Notes: generated by a model from the sequence alone, not told the origin. A stretch of 64,000 nt of DNA from Crossaster papposus (GCA_037893245.1 JBAIAA010001105.1:1-64000); one strand, 5' to 3'; shown: positions 19,429 through 32,135, counted from the stretch's first letter. Numbers and translations: made by a program.

Positions 19429-22400
19429 ATGGCTGAAAGCACAGACCGTACTCGAAAAAGACCAGTGTCACTGGATCTACAATTATGCATCATATGCCAG
19501 AAGGAAACTAACCAAAAGCTCATGACTGTCAGCAGTGATGGTCTCCAGTCAGTTGATACTATTAGGCAACTCCGGTCAAAATTAAACAATGACAATTTCC
19601 GAGAGGCAACCGATCGACTTACTGGGATATTTCGTACAGACTCACCTCCACCATTCTTGTGGCATAAGGACTGCCGGTCTAGTTACATGAGTAAATGTAA
19701 AGTTGAAAGATTAAGGAGTGCTGGGTTGAAAGAAATGAACGACCAATGTTCGTCTGCATCCAGATCAACTCATCTGCAAAATGTTAGTTTACGGAGCAAA
19801 ACACCACAGATAGATTGGAGGCAGTGTATCTTTTGTCAACATGATCAAAAAGAAACGCTTCATCTCATACAAGAAATGAAAGTCAGCAGAAGAATATTGG
19901 AAGCAGCGAAGTATGACCAAATCTTAAGAGTTCAACTAGCTTGCGTACATGATCTTACTGCTGCAGATGGGACATATCACAGAAGTTGCATCGTCCAGTT
20001 CGAACGTAAGACCAAACGCATAGCAAATATATCACCCCAGAGCTCAGATATTACGTTAGCCTGGCTTTGCCAAGAACTTGAACAATCAGCAGAGCAAGGT
20101 GATATACTGGATCTCATAAATGTGTGGGACAGGTACTGCACAATAGCTAGTAACGCTCAGATAGATATACCACCTTCATTTCTCAGTCGGAGGAACACAT
20201 TCAAGGACAAAATAGCCGACCGTCTTGAGGGCATATTTGAAGTTGTTGTACTGCATGATCAGCCTAGAAATGAGCCTCGTACTGTATTGGTTCCAACCAA
20301 ATTCCGGCATATTCCAGTATCAGCGATGGTGAAAGAAGGCACCACCGATAAAGTCATCCCTTCATTGGAACAAGAAGATACTGATACATTCTTGACCATG
20401 GTTCACGTGGCATTGCAAATCCGTGGTGACATGTTGTCACATCCCAAGCCAGAAGGGATAGACATCAGCGAAGACAGGGCAATAAACAGCATACCTGATA
20501 GCCTGTACATGTTTCTGAACTTGTTACTAGGTGGTCAGCGTCTACTGGAGGAGGATGAACTGGACGAGGATAAGAATGAAGCCAGACGGCGGCTTAGAAT
20601 CATCAGCATTGCTCAGGATCTTATGTACACAGCCAATGGAGACAAGTTCCTCACTCCGAAGCATATAGGATTGGCCAGTTCCCTTCATCAAGCTACACGT
20701 TCGAAAGAGCTGGTGAACATGTTTCACAAGGCAGGTCATGTCATGAGTTATCGAGATGTAATCAAACTTGACACTGCGCTGGCAAAGAAGACATTAGAAA
20801 CCATAGATGACGATGGTGCCGTTGTTCCCCAAAATCTAGTAAGGGGACGCTACGTCCATTTCTCCACGGACAACGTAGACATTAATGAGTACACTCTGGA
20901 TGGAAAAGGAACCTTCCATGCCACTCAAGTGGCTGCCTGGCAACGTGGTCCTCCTGAAGATGATATCCTCAGTGGGATAGATATTTCTAAGACAGGATCA
21001 TTCCAAATCCCTGAGGCGATGACTGACATCATACCTGCATCAAACAGAGGAATTAAGGAGCGTCCATTCAGCGGTTTGATCGCAGCCGATTGTTTTACAC
21101 AGTCATCTGAGGAATGTCTTTCAGCACAGAATGCGCACGCAACTGACATGGCCTTCATCATATCCCGGTCATCCCACAAACCAATGCCTTCCTGGACATT
21201 TTACAATCAAAAGGCAAGCACAGTTAACCCTGAGAAAACTACAGTTGGGTACCTACCTATCATACAGAATCCTGCATCTGAACTCGAAACTTTGAACACA
21301 GTTGTCAAGCGAGTGCTTCATGTGGCCAAATCGATGGAACAAAAGCATGTCGTACTGACAGTGGACGAGGCGCTTTACCCAAAGCTGCTTGAATTGAAGT
21401 GGTCAGTAGAAGAGTACAAGGACGTGCTTATACCTTGCCTCGGAGGACTTCACATTGCTATGAACTTTTTTGGTGTAATAGGGCGACACATGAGTGAGTC
21501 TGGTCTGAGTGAGCTATGGGTAGGGTGTGATCTTTTGGGATCCAATGCTGCGCAGAATGTCATGAAAGGAAAGGGGTACGCACGTGCCGTCAGGACACAT
21601 AAACTTACCCTTCAGGCCCTTTGGCAACTACTCCTCCCACGGCTTTATACGTACCTAGATGGAGTTGATGTTACACTGAGAGACGAACTCTCAAATGTCT
21701 GCACAACCATAGACGCCGACCACATTGCACAGATGGTCGACAAACTGACAACCGACAGATTTCAGCAGCCCATGAAAGAGTTCCCGGCAGCTCTTGCAGT
21801 TGATGACCCGAATGCTGAATTCTGGTGGAACTATATGACTATGGTCAGCATCCTACTCTGCTTCACAAGAGCGCAACGTGATGGATCTTGGGATCTCCAC
21901 CTATATGCCTTCAAGCGTATGCTGCCATTCCTCTTCAGGTACGATCATGTTAACTACGCCAGGTGGGGTACTGTATACTTGGCTGAGATGTCGGCTCTCC
22001 CACCAGAAGTCCTCCGTGAGTTTCAAGAAGGCAACTTTGTAGTAAAACGCAGCGATCGACGCTTCAATCAGGTTTCGGCCGACCAAAGTACGGAATGGCT
22101 AAATGCTACAGGAAAAAAGAGTGGAGGCTTAGTAGGTATCACGAGAATAGCATCCGCACTCAGTAGATGGACATTGTCATACAATCTGAGAACAGTTATA
22201 GCTTCTCAGACAAAAACATTGCTGAGCCTGACAATGGACGATGAAGACGATGAGTACACACACAATGAGTGCACGATAAGCAGGATGGAGAAAGACGACT
22301 CTGATGAAGGCAGCCTTGTTGTATCAATGGAACAGCATGGCTTGTTTCAAGATGGCAGTGGCAAATTGAAGAACATAATCACCAAGGATGTGGTCACGCC

Positions 22401-24043
22401 TGTGATTCAAGAATCTCTGCTTAGTGCGGAACACCTCGGACGGGCGCAAATGAAAGTCTTTGTAAACAAACGTCTGTGTGAACCTCCAGAAAGTAAACAG
22501 CACCTGGATCTAAAATCACCCATTCAAAAAAATAACGCCAAGACATTTGCCTCTTTGTACGAAGTCGTGAAACCTTCCAAAAGCAAGCAAAACACTATCA
22601 AAGTGGACAGGAATATTCTACAAAGGCTTTTAACAGCAAAGCAGGGCGTGAGGTAAACCTAGAAAACATCCTCCAGCATGAACTCATGACCATCCCACTA
22701 TCTTTGGCCACAACCAGTGGTAGTCTACATTCTACCAACAAGTCTGTGTTAGCAAACATTCTGACACAAGAAGTCCAAACTCCAGCAAATGTTACACTCG
22801 ATCAGCCCAGCTGCCTGCTTATTGATGGCCAAGCACTCGTGATGGCAGTTGGAAAGCCGCCTGACATTAGAACGTTCGGAGACTATGCCAACACATTTGC
22901 TAACACTGTGTTCAAGATGGGAGCAGAATACCAGAGGATCGACGTAGTCTTCGACAGGTACCAAGGAGAATCAATCAAAGCAGGTACAAGGACCAAACGG
23001 AAGCAGCGCCACCGACCGGTACGTCGTGTAATAGAAAATGAATCATCAGTTCCTCTCCCGTCAGACTGGTCTAGCTTTATGGCTCTCGAGGAAAATAAAG
23101 CAGATCTCGCACTACTACTTTCAAACCACCTGATTGAACACAGCCCGACAGATAAACCAGTGGTTGTAGTAGCTGGTGGGTTCGCCGAAGCGACCACTGT
23201 CAAGTCATCTGATCCAGATCTTGAAGTCTCCTCTCTGAGGGCTGACCACGAAGAAGCTGATACCCGGCTGATTTTGCACTGCATCCATGCTCATATGGAA
23301 ACGATAGTTGTGTCAGTACGTGATACAGATGTGCTTCTTTTACTTCTAGCACACTATGACAGAATGGGATGTACATCTCTCTACATGAAAGCCGGGACAT
23401 CGAAGGCTCCAAAGTATTTACCAGTTCATGAAATTCGAAATTTGTTATCTCCTGATCTAGTGGACACACTTCTTGCCTTCCATGCTGTAACCGGCTGTGA
23501 TAGTGTTTCTCAGTTTAGTTGCCACGGAAAGAAAACAGCCTGGAAGGTGTTCGAGCAACATCACACTGATCTGATTGGTCTTGGCAAAGGCCCTCTCACA
23601 AAAAACATCGCTATATCAACAGAAAAATTCATTTGTAAGATATATGGCGTGCCCAAAGTAGATACATGCAACAAAGCACGAGTCAAGTTGTTTTGTATTG
23701 GTCGTGCACAAGAGACTCTGCCACCAACCTCAGATGCAGCAACGTTTCACATCATGCGTTCACACTATCAAGCAAGTGTCTGGAATCAAGCACACCTGCC
23801 ATATCCTGATCTTCCTCCAGTGACCGAAATTGGATGATGCACTTGGACGGTCAGTTAGTGCCACGGCTACTCTTTCTGCCACCTATCCCTAAAGCTTGCA
23901 GGGAGATCACCTCATGTGGTTGTACAAAGGGATGCCTTAGCTTGCGCTGCAGCTGCAGGAAAGTTCGCATGAAATGCATCGTGGCGTGCAACTGCAGGAA
24001 ACTTGACTACAACTGCCGGAACACTCATGACGACCAGGAATGA
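19429..24043 (+). pseudogene. Academ-like transposase-XPG nuclease, two frameshifts
   Basis: Three collinear frames form one reading unit: 19429-22656 (1075 aa), 22686-23837 (383 aa) and 23834-24043. The first has two C-x2-C...H-x3-C fingers (CIICQK...HKDC, residues about 21-85; CIFCQH...HRSC, about 130-185). A transposase-like core follows with FSTDNVDINEY, PCLGGLHIAMNF and FRYDHVNYARW. The second begins CLLIDGQAL and has DVVFDRY, the acidic DHEEADTRLILH, VRDTDVLLLLL and VTGCDSVSQFSCHGKKTAW. Together these are XPG/FEN-type PIN acidic residues and a helix-hairpin-helix-like segment. The third is a Cys-rich tail (CGCTKGCLSLRCSCRK). In similar invertebrate proteins these parts are continuous, so single-base indels near 22650 and 23834 are likely. 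A two-protein or recoded arrangement is the alternative. Confidence 0.75.
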
Positions 24044-24418
24044 GTACACGTGTGCACATCTACATCTACTGCAGAGATGGTAAACTCATGTAAATTACGT
24101 ACAATTAAATTCTTGTCATTGCTGTCATTTTACAAACAAATTGCTTGTCAAATGTTGGCTTAGGTAGAAGTGTGTGTCAGTGTTACTCGAGTATACCTTT
24201 GCTAAGCCAACATGGGTATTGCATCCATGAAGTTTTCCACTTACTTTAAAGCAAATGTAATATGCCCTTTTAACCAACAAAAGGATGGTCTGTTTATTTG
24301 TTTTTTGTTTAGATGATCTTCCTGTCAAGCGGTCTATGTTCCTAGTGGGGAAGGAGAGCGATGAGCGTGCGGATCTTATTCGGTCGAAAAATTAGTAATC
24401 TTAAAAAGGGAACATTTT

Positions 24419-24749
24419 GGCGTTAAATACAAGTTTAAACCAGTTTCTTAACATTTTATCTCAAAACTGTTTGTGGCATTGGATTCCCCGTACATGATAA
24501 CCTTAAAAAGGTAATTTAATTTAAGTTTCTACCTTGTTTAGTAAAAAAGATATGCACATAAATACATTTTAACTCGTCAGTGGCGGCCATCTTGGATTTT
24601 TGAATTTTGAGGCATTATGGGACATTTTTGAGCTTGGCATACAGCAGATTTGAGTTCAGCACCCCTCAATACCCCTAGAAAGCTTGTATGCCATAAATTA
24701 ACAGAATTTGCCTTCAGCACTCTAAATATGCACATTTTTACAACTTTTG
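24419..24749 (-). repeat. Academ-like element, right terminal inverted repeat
   Basis: Reverse complement of the left repeat at 18442-18765. The outer end abuts the interrupted Gypsy codons at 24751. Confidence 0.88.
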
Positions 24750-24750
24750 C

Positions 24751-27478
24751 CTAGTCTAAGAGTCGTATCTTTTCCGGACTTACAGGGGTAGATTCAAGAC
24801 GATCCATGACCATGACGTAGTCTGCTGGAACCGGCGTGTGGTCGACGGTGTTCGGCAGTGGCAATCTGCTTAAGGCGTCAGCATTGCCATTTAAGTGTCC
24901 TGGTTTATACACCAAGCGATAGTCATAAGCTGCCAATGTGAGTGCCCAACGTTGAATTCTGGACGATGCCATGGGTGGCACTGCTCTCTCCTCACTGAAC
25001 AGCCCTAGCAGTGGTTTGTGATCGGTGGCTATCTCGATGTGGCGACCGTATACGTACTGGTGAAACTTTTTCACTCCAAAAATCACTGCTAATCCTTCCT
25101 TATCTAGCTGTGAGTAGTTTCGCTCTGGTGGCGACAACGAACGCGAGGCGTAAGCAATTGGGTGCTCAGATCCATCAGGCATGCGGTGGGCTAGCACGGC
25201 CCCCACACCATACGGACTGGCGTCACAGGATAACACCAACTCTTTAGCTGGGTCAAAGTGTACGAGCACTCTTGCAGACATCAGCAAATCCTTCGAAGCT
25301 TGGAAAACTGCTACATGTACTGGCCTCCATGACCAGTGGACATTTTTCTTAAGCAGCGTGTGCAGTGGCCCCAAAACTGATGACAGATTCGGTAGAAATC
25401 GGCCATAATAGTTCAGAAGACCCAAGTATGACTTCAGCTCTGTCACGTTGCGTGGTACTGGTGCATCCCTGACTGCTTGTACTTTCTCCATTGTGGGATG
25501 CAATCCTGCTGCATTGATACGATGCCCCATGTACACCACATCTGGAGCGAAAAACACGCATTTCTCTTGCTTCAGACGGAGTCCTGCACTCTGGAGTCGA
25601 CTCAGGACCTTGTTGAGATTCGTGACGTGGTCTGCTTCAGTCCGTCCAGTTATGAGGATATCATCAAGAAATGCGACTGCTTGAGGAATGTCAGCCAAAA
25701 GACTTTCAATAGTCCTCTGGAAGATTGCAGGCGCAGCTGATACACCAAAAGGCATACGCGTGTACTGAAACAGCCCTTTATGTGTGTTGATTGTAAGGAG
25801 TTCGCGTGACCCCTCCTCAAGTTCAAGCTGCAGATAGGCATGACTGAGATCAAGCTTCGTGAATGTCTTCCCACCTGACATTTCTGCAAACAGTTCCTCG
25901 ATGCGAGGTAATGGGTAAGTATCGGTGTTAGCTGACTGGTTGACTGTGGTTTTGTAATCACCACAAATCCGCAATTTACCTGATTCCTTCATCACGGGGA
26001 CAATAGGTGAAGCCCAACGAGAGAATGTTACTGGTTCAATCACTCCATCACTCTGTAGTCGATCGAGTTCATCTTCCACCTGCTGTTTCATAGCAAATGG
26101 CACTGGTCTGGCTTTGCAGAATTTCGGCTTTGCATCATCCCTTACATTGATATGCACTTGTTGACCCTTCAATTTTCCCAACTCATCACGAAACAAGTCA
26201 CTGTACTTTCCCGCGATGTCGGTTGGAACCGATGTGTGGTTCACTTGACGAATCGTGTGCCATGCTAACTGTAGATGGCGTAGCCAATTCCGGCCGAGAA
26301 GATTGGGTCCTTTGCCCGACACGACGAGAAGTGGCAATTGAGCATTTTGGTTGTTGTGCTCAACTGCAACGGTGCAACTACCCACAACAGGTATTTTCTG
26401 ACCCGTGTAAGTACGCAGTTCTATGTCCGTGTTCTTGCTGAGTGTCGGTTTGTTGTCCACAAATACCGACTCATAGGTGTTTCCATTGAGAATGGAAACC
26501 GAGGCACCAGTGTCGATCTCCATAGTCACCGGCTTTCCATTGATGGACACAGTTACTAACAACGGAGGCTCTTTTGCTTGCGATGTTGTCTTGTACATGG
26601 TGTAGTTATTTGTGGGGTGTACACTCTCATTCACATCAACATTTCCCTCAATGTTGTATGTGTTGTACTTCGACGGAGTGGACGACTGTGTCTGTGGGGG
26701 GTTGCTGCTCCTGCACACCTTGGCCAAGTGGTCTTGTTTTCCACAGTTATTACAGTTATACGAGCGAGCTCTGCAGTTTTGGGATGAGTGGTCTGTTCTT
26801 CCACAGCGGTAGCACTCGCGAGGCCCACTTGGTGACTTGTATTGTGCTTGACTGTAAGTTTGTGGCCTCCCTCGTCCCTTCCCCTGGGGTGTTGCACTGC
26901 CAACCTTGTGTGCTTGTTGTTGTTGTTGTTGTGGGATGGGGAGCATTCTGTCACTTGAAAGTTGCTGGATATCCTTGACATTCCTCGCTGCCAACTCCAT
27001 AGCGCGAGCTATTTCCCACGCCTTATCAAACTTGAGAGTGGATTCAGACAATAGTCTACGTTGAATCCGATCATCATTGATACCGCACACCAAGCGATCA
27101 CGTAACATGTCACTGAGAGCCTCCCCATAATCACAGTGTTGTGCAAGGTGGCGTAGTTCTGCAATGAACTGGGAAACTGACTGGCCTGGTTGTCTCACTT
27201 TGGAGTTAAATTTATATCTCTCCACTATGACAGATGGTTTGGGGCTGAAATGGTTCTTGGCGATTGTAATTAGTTCATCAAATGTCTTATCACCCGGCTT
27301 GTCAGGCGCCACTAAGTTGGAAATCAGCTTGAATGTATCAGCTCCACAGACACTCAACAGAACGGCTCTCTTGTGCTTTGACATCGTTCGCCTCAAAAAA
27401 CTGTGTCAAACGGTCCACATACAGCTGCCACGTCTCATTATCAACATGAAACTCTCCAATGTTACCAAAGGTATTCAT
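24751..27478 (-). pseudogene. Gypsy gag-protease-reverse transcriptase-RNase H
   Basis: Minus strand. A likely gag start ATG at 27478 (MNTFGNIGEFHVDNETWQLY) lies just inside the 5' LTR and is out of frame with the long frame beginning near 27396, so a one-base indel lies at about the T6 run near 27405. The 881-aa frame has a gag core, two CCHC-type knuckles (CYRCGRTDHSSQNC, CNNCGKQDHLAKVC), protease with MEIDTGASVSIL, and reverse transcriptase (KLDLSHAYLQL, AFLDDILITG). RNase H follows (LSCDASPYGVGAVLA, TDHKPLLGL). It ends at the Academ-like insertion; the integrase half is at 17143-18441. The product would be the element polyprotein that copies its RNA into DNA in particles. Confidence 0.93.
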
Positions 27479-27495
27479 TTTACCTCGTCGCCAAT

Positions 27496-27655
27496 TGTTA
27501 TAACCAGGCAGAAACAAGTTATTCTGGGAGTTGAACTCTGTTTATTTTATCGTGACTACACAGACGTCGGCCATATTGGAACAACCCCAAATCCCCTTCC
27601 GATGGTCCAACAACAGAGGGCGCTACATAGTTTTACTGCCTCCCAAGTTACTACA
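27496..27655 (-). repeat. Gypsy 5' LTR
   Basis: 160-bp LTR, 5' copy in element orientation. It is followed inward on the minus strand by ATTGGCGACGAGG and gag, and flanked outside by CTTAT (27656-27660). Confidence 0.93.
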
Positions 27656-27660
27656 CTTAT

Positions 27661-28784
27661 CTTATTCCATAGCATGTTTTATGGGAGTATGTAAATTAAA
27701 AAACTTGAGAAGATTTACATTTAAGTAAAATGGCACAAATTTTCAGTGTCGTAAAAGTAAAAGTCTTGCCCTCAAAAATAATTACTTATCGCGACACATA
27801 ATTTGTTATTTTAATTATCACTCCTTCAATTTCACCTCAGGTTAAGATAATCCTTTTGTTTTTACAGGTATATAAATGCAGTTATAATTTTGTTTACTGA
27901 AGCATCATAACAAAATTTAAAAATGAATTTCAGAGGTTGAAACAAAGCACTTGCTCACATTTATATAAGCTGATGTGCTGGTTTACATTTACCTGTAACT
28001 CATTTAAGCATAATTATTACACTGTACATCTACACAAATCTGTTCTAACTTTAAAATATAATTGAATTACAATTACTGCACAGATATAACTTACAAAGCA
28101 ATAATCAATATTGCTGTATCTTTCAGGATAACAATTGGTTGAAGATTGTCAATCACATGGCATTTAAAAGTATACCATTCTAAAAAGGTTTTTGATGAAG
28201 TTCCGATATTGTGAAAAAAATAGCAAAAATAATGATACAAAATTTGCAATAATGTATAATAAATATTTGTCATTGTTCTTATAACTGTTTCTTCTTTTCT
28301 TCTGTTCTTGTGTTTTTTTGGATTTAATTTGGTTTTTTTGGGGAGTCCTAAAATCAAAAAGAAACACAGGCAAGATGCAAACATTCGGTTGATAAAATGA
28401 AAAGAAACTATGAAAACAAAAACTGAACTGTTGATAACATGAAAAAAACTCTAACAATCTTGGTTTAGGAATATTTCTTTAAATAAAGAATATACAGGAA
28501 ATCGGGAAGACAAAAACAGAGCAGTCATTTCTGTCCTGACGAGCTCAAATCGCCCCCTGCCATTTGTTTGTGTACATTTCAATTCCTCATAGGTTTTGTA
28601 CACACCTCCCCCGAAGTGACCAACATAGGGCGCTATTTTCAAGCTTGGTAATTTTAATTGGTTAAGCCTAATTAATGTGCAATTTTTGTCTCTGGCGAAC
28701 CTGATATTCTGATTCAATAGGATCATATTTGTATTTCTGGAAAATATCAGGTAGCTTCTAGAGGGGGGTCACAATTCTTAAAAT
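27661..28784. other. AT-rich intergenic, nothing recognised
   Basis: Between the Gypsy target duplication and the start of duplication copy A. Only short chance reading frames are seen. No repeat or RNA gene was recognised. Confidence 0.5.
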
Positions 28785-30654
28785 GTGAACTTCTTGAACT
28801 TCTTGTGGCATCTATTTTGAAGCGCACTGAATTGTGAATCGCCCGTATAAGTTCAAGCCGTCTACTGGGACTTGCGTCTCGCCAAGACCCATTCCATCGA
28901 AAATGCCACCAACGATAGAGCTAATATGCATCCCAGGCCAAAAAAGGTCCAATCAAAACTTCCCGTCTGGTCGTACAGCCATCCTGAAAAAAGAGCAGTT
29001 GTAAACAGTTCTAACATTCCGTTTGCGTAATACTATTTCGTGTATAACCCCAATGCTGTTCGGTGTTATGGCTTTATATGTCAACACGGTGTCTGAATAT
29101 ATTCAATCCCAGCTGGTGTTGTTGAATTGGGCAAGGCAACAACAATAGCATGATTATTGCTTGGGTATAGGTCTGGTAAACCCAGACTTGAATAGCCCCT
29201 TTATATACACAAAGTAATGAGATACTCGTGGGGCAGCACTAGGAATACATGTAACATGAGATTTGTTAAACAAATGATACAAAATCAATTGTTTTTTTAC
29301 GGCGAAGCGACTTCGAAAAAAAGTGCGGTGGCACGTCGCAGGGTAGGTAATAACTACAATATTAAAAATATTATTGCCTGGGTCGTTTTCTTCATATTAC
29401 GCATTAGGCATTTTTTTTTTTGGGGGGGGGTGCATAGAAGAGAAACTTGAACTTTATCACTTGGCTACAATGAAAGCAGCTATCCTAAACGGTATATATC
29501 TGTTAGATTTTGTAAAAGAGGTGACTATATAAATATCAGTGGCTTTTGGTGTTTATTGGTAGACGAACCTAAATTACCAGAATTGCCTTGAGACTAGTAA
29601 CGCCATCATTCCTGCATGCGCTTAACGGACCACTTAAAGCAATAAAATGAGAAATGATAATCATCTGCGTTACCTGGAAGGAATCCCAGACTGAAACTGA
29701 AAATGGCCGCCACCAGCTCCATCCAAGCGTAGGCACACGCTAAAAGATCAGTTCCAAGCAGCTCCCTCGTGTACAGATTACTAAGCGATCCAGCTGCTCC
29801 AATCCCACCGTAAAAGAGGAAGGCATTGGCCATCATCAGCCAGTAGGTGTTTACCCAGGGAGTTATCAGTAGAGCCGAGGAACTTAGTACGATCAACAGC
29901 ACCATCACCGGTCGCAACTTCAACAAACCTCTGTCTACAGCAGGACCAGACAGGAGCTTGAAAACGGCGTTGCCGACCCCGCCAGCTGTGGTGAATGTCA
30001 CAGCGTCGTACGGGGAGAAGCCTTTGGCTTCGGCTTGGGAAACGTAATAGACAAACCACTGATCAGACACAAAGCGGATACATACTGAGATGACTGCTGC
30101 GATCCAAAATGAGACCTGGAAACAAACCGAGAGTCCGAAAGTGTTCATTTGGGCAGCGAGAGCGTCTCTGAAGGCGCTAAGTCGTGATGACTGTTTCAAG
30201 CTGGCTGTCTTATCGGCACCTGATGAACCGACTTGTGGCTCCTCATAGGTGTCGGTTTCCACCGACTGGTAACTACCATTCCTCTTGGATTGATCACTCG
30301 ACGGTGCACGTAGGAAGGCTCCACAAACCCCAAGATGCAGGACCAACCCTCCAAGAATAACGAAAGCACCTCTCCAGCCGTACGTGTCTAGCAACAGTTG
30401 TACTAATGGTCCAGCAGTGATCATACCTACTGAGGATCCTAACTGTCCAATTGCTGTTGCTGTGGCAAAGGATGTCGTAAAGCAGCGTCCAACTAACGCC
30501 CTCATCAGAATAATGGTGACACTTAAAGCAAGTCCTGCGGATCATTAACAAGTGAGAGAACGAATGAGGGATTTACTCTACATTGTCACCTTTGGAGGTG
30601 GCATGGTGAAGTGTGAACGGTAAAGAAAGATGCAACCCAGGGATACTCATGCAG

Positions 30655-30742
30655 GACCCTAACCATAACCCTAACCCTAACCCTAACCCTAACCCTAACC
30701 CTAATCCTAATCCTAACCCTAACCCTAACCCTAACCCTATTT
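30655..30742 (-). repeat. Interstitial telomere-type (CCCTAA)n tract
   Basis: About 14 CCCTAA units with a few CATAA/TCCTAA variants, so TTAGGG reads on the minus strand. It lies in intron 2 of transporter copy A. The corresponding place in copy B (near 51915-52040) lacks it. Confidence 0.95.
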
Positions 30743-31420
30743 GTAGCGATTCAAACACATACATTTGATTTCACTAAATTCGGGCAAAACTATAAAACAA
30801 ATCAGTGGTGCGTTTCTTTTTTCCTTGAGTGTAGTTGGCTCTGGGGTCTTGTGTCCTGACTTTATAGCTTGGCTTGTATCCGTTGCGTTGCAGCGACGGA
30901 GTTGATGTGACGGAGTTTTGGGGCAATGTTCCTTGTCGCAGAGTTCTATGCCCTGCGGACGAGGGCCCGGTTGGTAGAAGTATTGATCTTGGGGTGATGA
31001 AAGGAACTGCCATTTAGGTATCTGTCGGTGTGTGTGGGTTTGCGGTAGACGCAAATCATTCATAGTCAAACACTCCCAAAACAAAGAGCATCACATCAAC
31101 TGGAGCCAGACCGAACTCATCACCAGCATCGACCACTGGTACCCCCGCCTCAGAGAAGCCATCGAAATTATCAAACACAACAAAGTACGGTTCCCCAGGA
31201 CATTGGTTACTCCATCAGCGACATCTGGCGCACAAGCAACAACCCCCAGTGCAATGGGTCCCCTATACCCTATAGGACACTTTTTTCAGCCTATGTGCCC
31301 TCTATACTCTTGGCAACCTTCAAATTCGCTCCCTTTATTCACACTGACACGCCTCAGTGACCATCCAGTATCCTACTATACGTCGGGTTGAATGAACACC
31401 CGAACACCCCCTGCATATGA

Positions 31421-31612
31421 AGCACGATATGTGGCTGATGAGAAACCCCTCCCCCCCCCCCCCCCCCCCCTCTTTTGTGTTGACCATTGTGTTCCCGGAA
31501 TCTCAGGAATTCCTTTTAGGTTTCAAGGGGGGGTGGGTTAGGTTACAATAGTGTTGAGTGCGTATAAAGTATAGGGATAAGAGGGGGGTACCCCTCTGCC
31601 ACATATCGTGCT
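31421..31612 (+). mobile_element. AGCACGATATG MITE, copy 1
   Basis: Terminal inverted repeats of about 19 bp: AGCACGATATGTGGC at the left (with a diverged continuation) and CTCTGCCACATATCGTGCT at the right. A C tract near 31447 and a G tract inside mirror each other. 192 bp, no coding. Other copies: 41110, 41403 and 48390. All have TATGA-like sequence before and GGGTATA-like sequence after the repeats, so the true ends may lie a few bases further out. Confidence 0.8.
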
Positions 31613-31783
31613 GGGTATAACCCCCTGAGTTGCATCCTCCTTACACTTCACCGCTTTCAGGCTCCATGTAACCCCGCTTCACTGTTGAAATCCCTCAATC
31701 TCTTTCTATAGCAAACTACTTTTGAATTGACTTTTGATAAATAAAGTGGAAACTAAATCTGAATTCAAAACAATTCTGTGTTT

Positions 31784-32135
31784 AAAGGGGCACTGTGTCC
31801 TGAAATCCCCGAAAATGTAATTATTATGGTTAAAAGGAAACCAACCCAACCTAAAAACACGTAGTTTACGTTTGACGCGGCGATTTTTGGGATATTTGTA
31901 TACGCACAGAACATGCTACTGTAATCACGACTACATCCAAACAGCTCGAGTTTTGGAGGTCAGAATAGTGAGCCAAGAAACTTGTTCTACACAAGAATAA
32001 AAAAAACGCCCAGTTTAAAATATATATATACCGGTACTATATTTCTACTTGTATATTCTCTTTCCGATTAACACCATTTCGTTCAAAACGCGTTATGTAA
32101 CCCAATTGAGCGATTTCAGGACATAGTCCCCTTTT
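31784..32135. mobile_element. AAAGGGGCACTGTGTCCTG MITE, copy A
   Basis: Left AAAGGGGCACTGTGTCCTGA mirrors right TCAGGACATAGTCCCCTTTT. About 350 bp. The interior has AAAACGCCCAGTTT and CCAAACAGCTCGAG blocks shared with 52695-53491, so this insertion predates the segmental duplication. Confidence 0.75.

Larger units (their letters stand above)
18442..24749 (+). mobile_element. Academ-like DNA transposon (transposase plus XPG-type nuclease), inserted in Gypsy pol
   Basis: Long terminal inverted repeats (about 18442-18765 and 24419-24749) match almost base for base over roughly 300 bp, for example CTGAAGGCAAATT, GGGGTATTGAGGGGTGCTGA and CCAAGATGGCCGCCA in both. They bound plus-strand ORFs whose content (Cys/His fingers, a transposase-like region, an XPG/FEN-like nuclease, a Cys-rich tail) fits the XPG-bearing Academ lineage. 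The outer 20-25 bp of the ends align poorly and no clear 3-4 bp duplication could be fixed. The insertion splits the minus-strand Gypsy pol exactly here. Confidence 0.8.
15854..27655 (-). mobile_element. Ty3/Gypsy LTR retrotransposon, ends complete, nested insertions
   Basis: Two 160-bp direct repeats (15854-16013 and 27496-27655) read TGTAGTAACTT...GGTTATAACA on the minus strand, with TG...CA ends, and bound gag-pol on the minus strand. A CTTAT target duplication flanks the whole. The internal region starts ATTGGCGACGAGG just inside the 5' LTR, and a purine tract (AAAGGGGAGGAGT on the minus strand, 16014-16026) precedes the 3' LTR. pol is split by the Academ-like transposon at 18442-24749 and a hAT MITE lies at 16176-16904. 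Without these the element would be about 4.8 kb. I see essentially no LTR differences by eye, suggesting a recent insertion, although both nested insertions came after it. Confidence 0.95.

Noticed and set aside
22686-23837. Independent nuclease gene next to a transposase gene
   Set aside because: Open reading extends upstream of its ATG into the end of the previous frame, and similar proteins appear continuous; better treated as one broken ORF.
24751-24756. CTAG/CTGG as Academ-like target duplication
   Set aside because: The candidate 4-mers do not match exactly and the TIR ends are too diverged to place the boundary.
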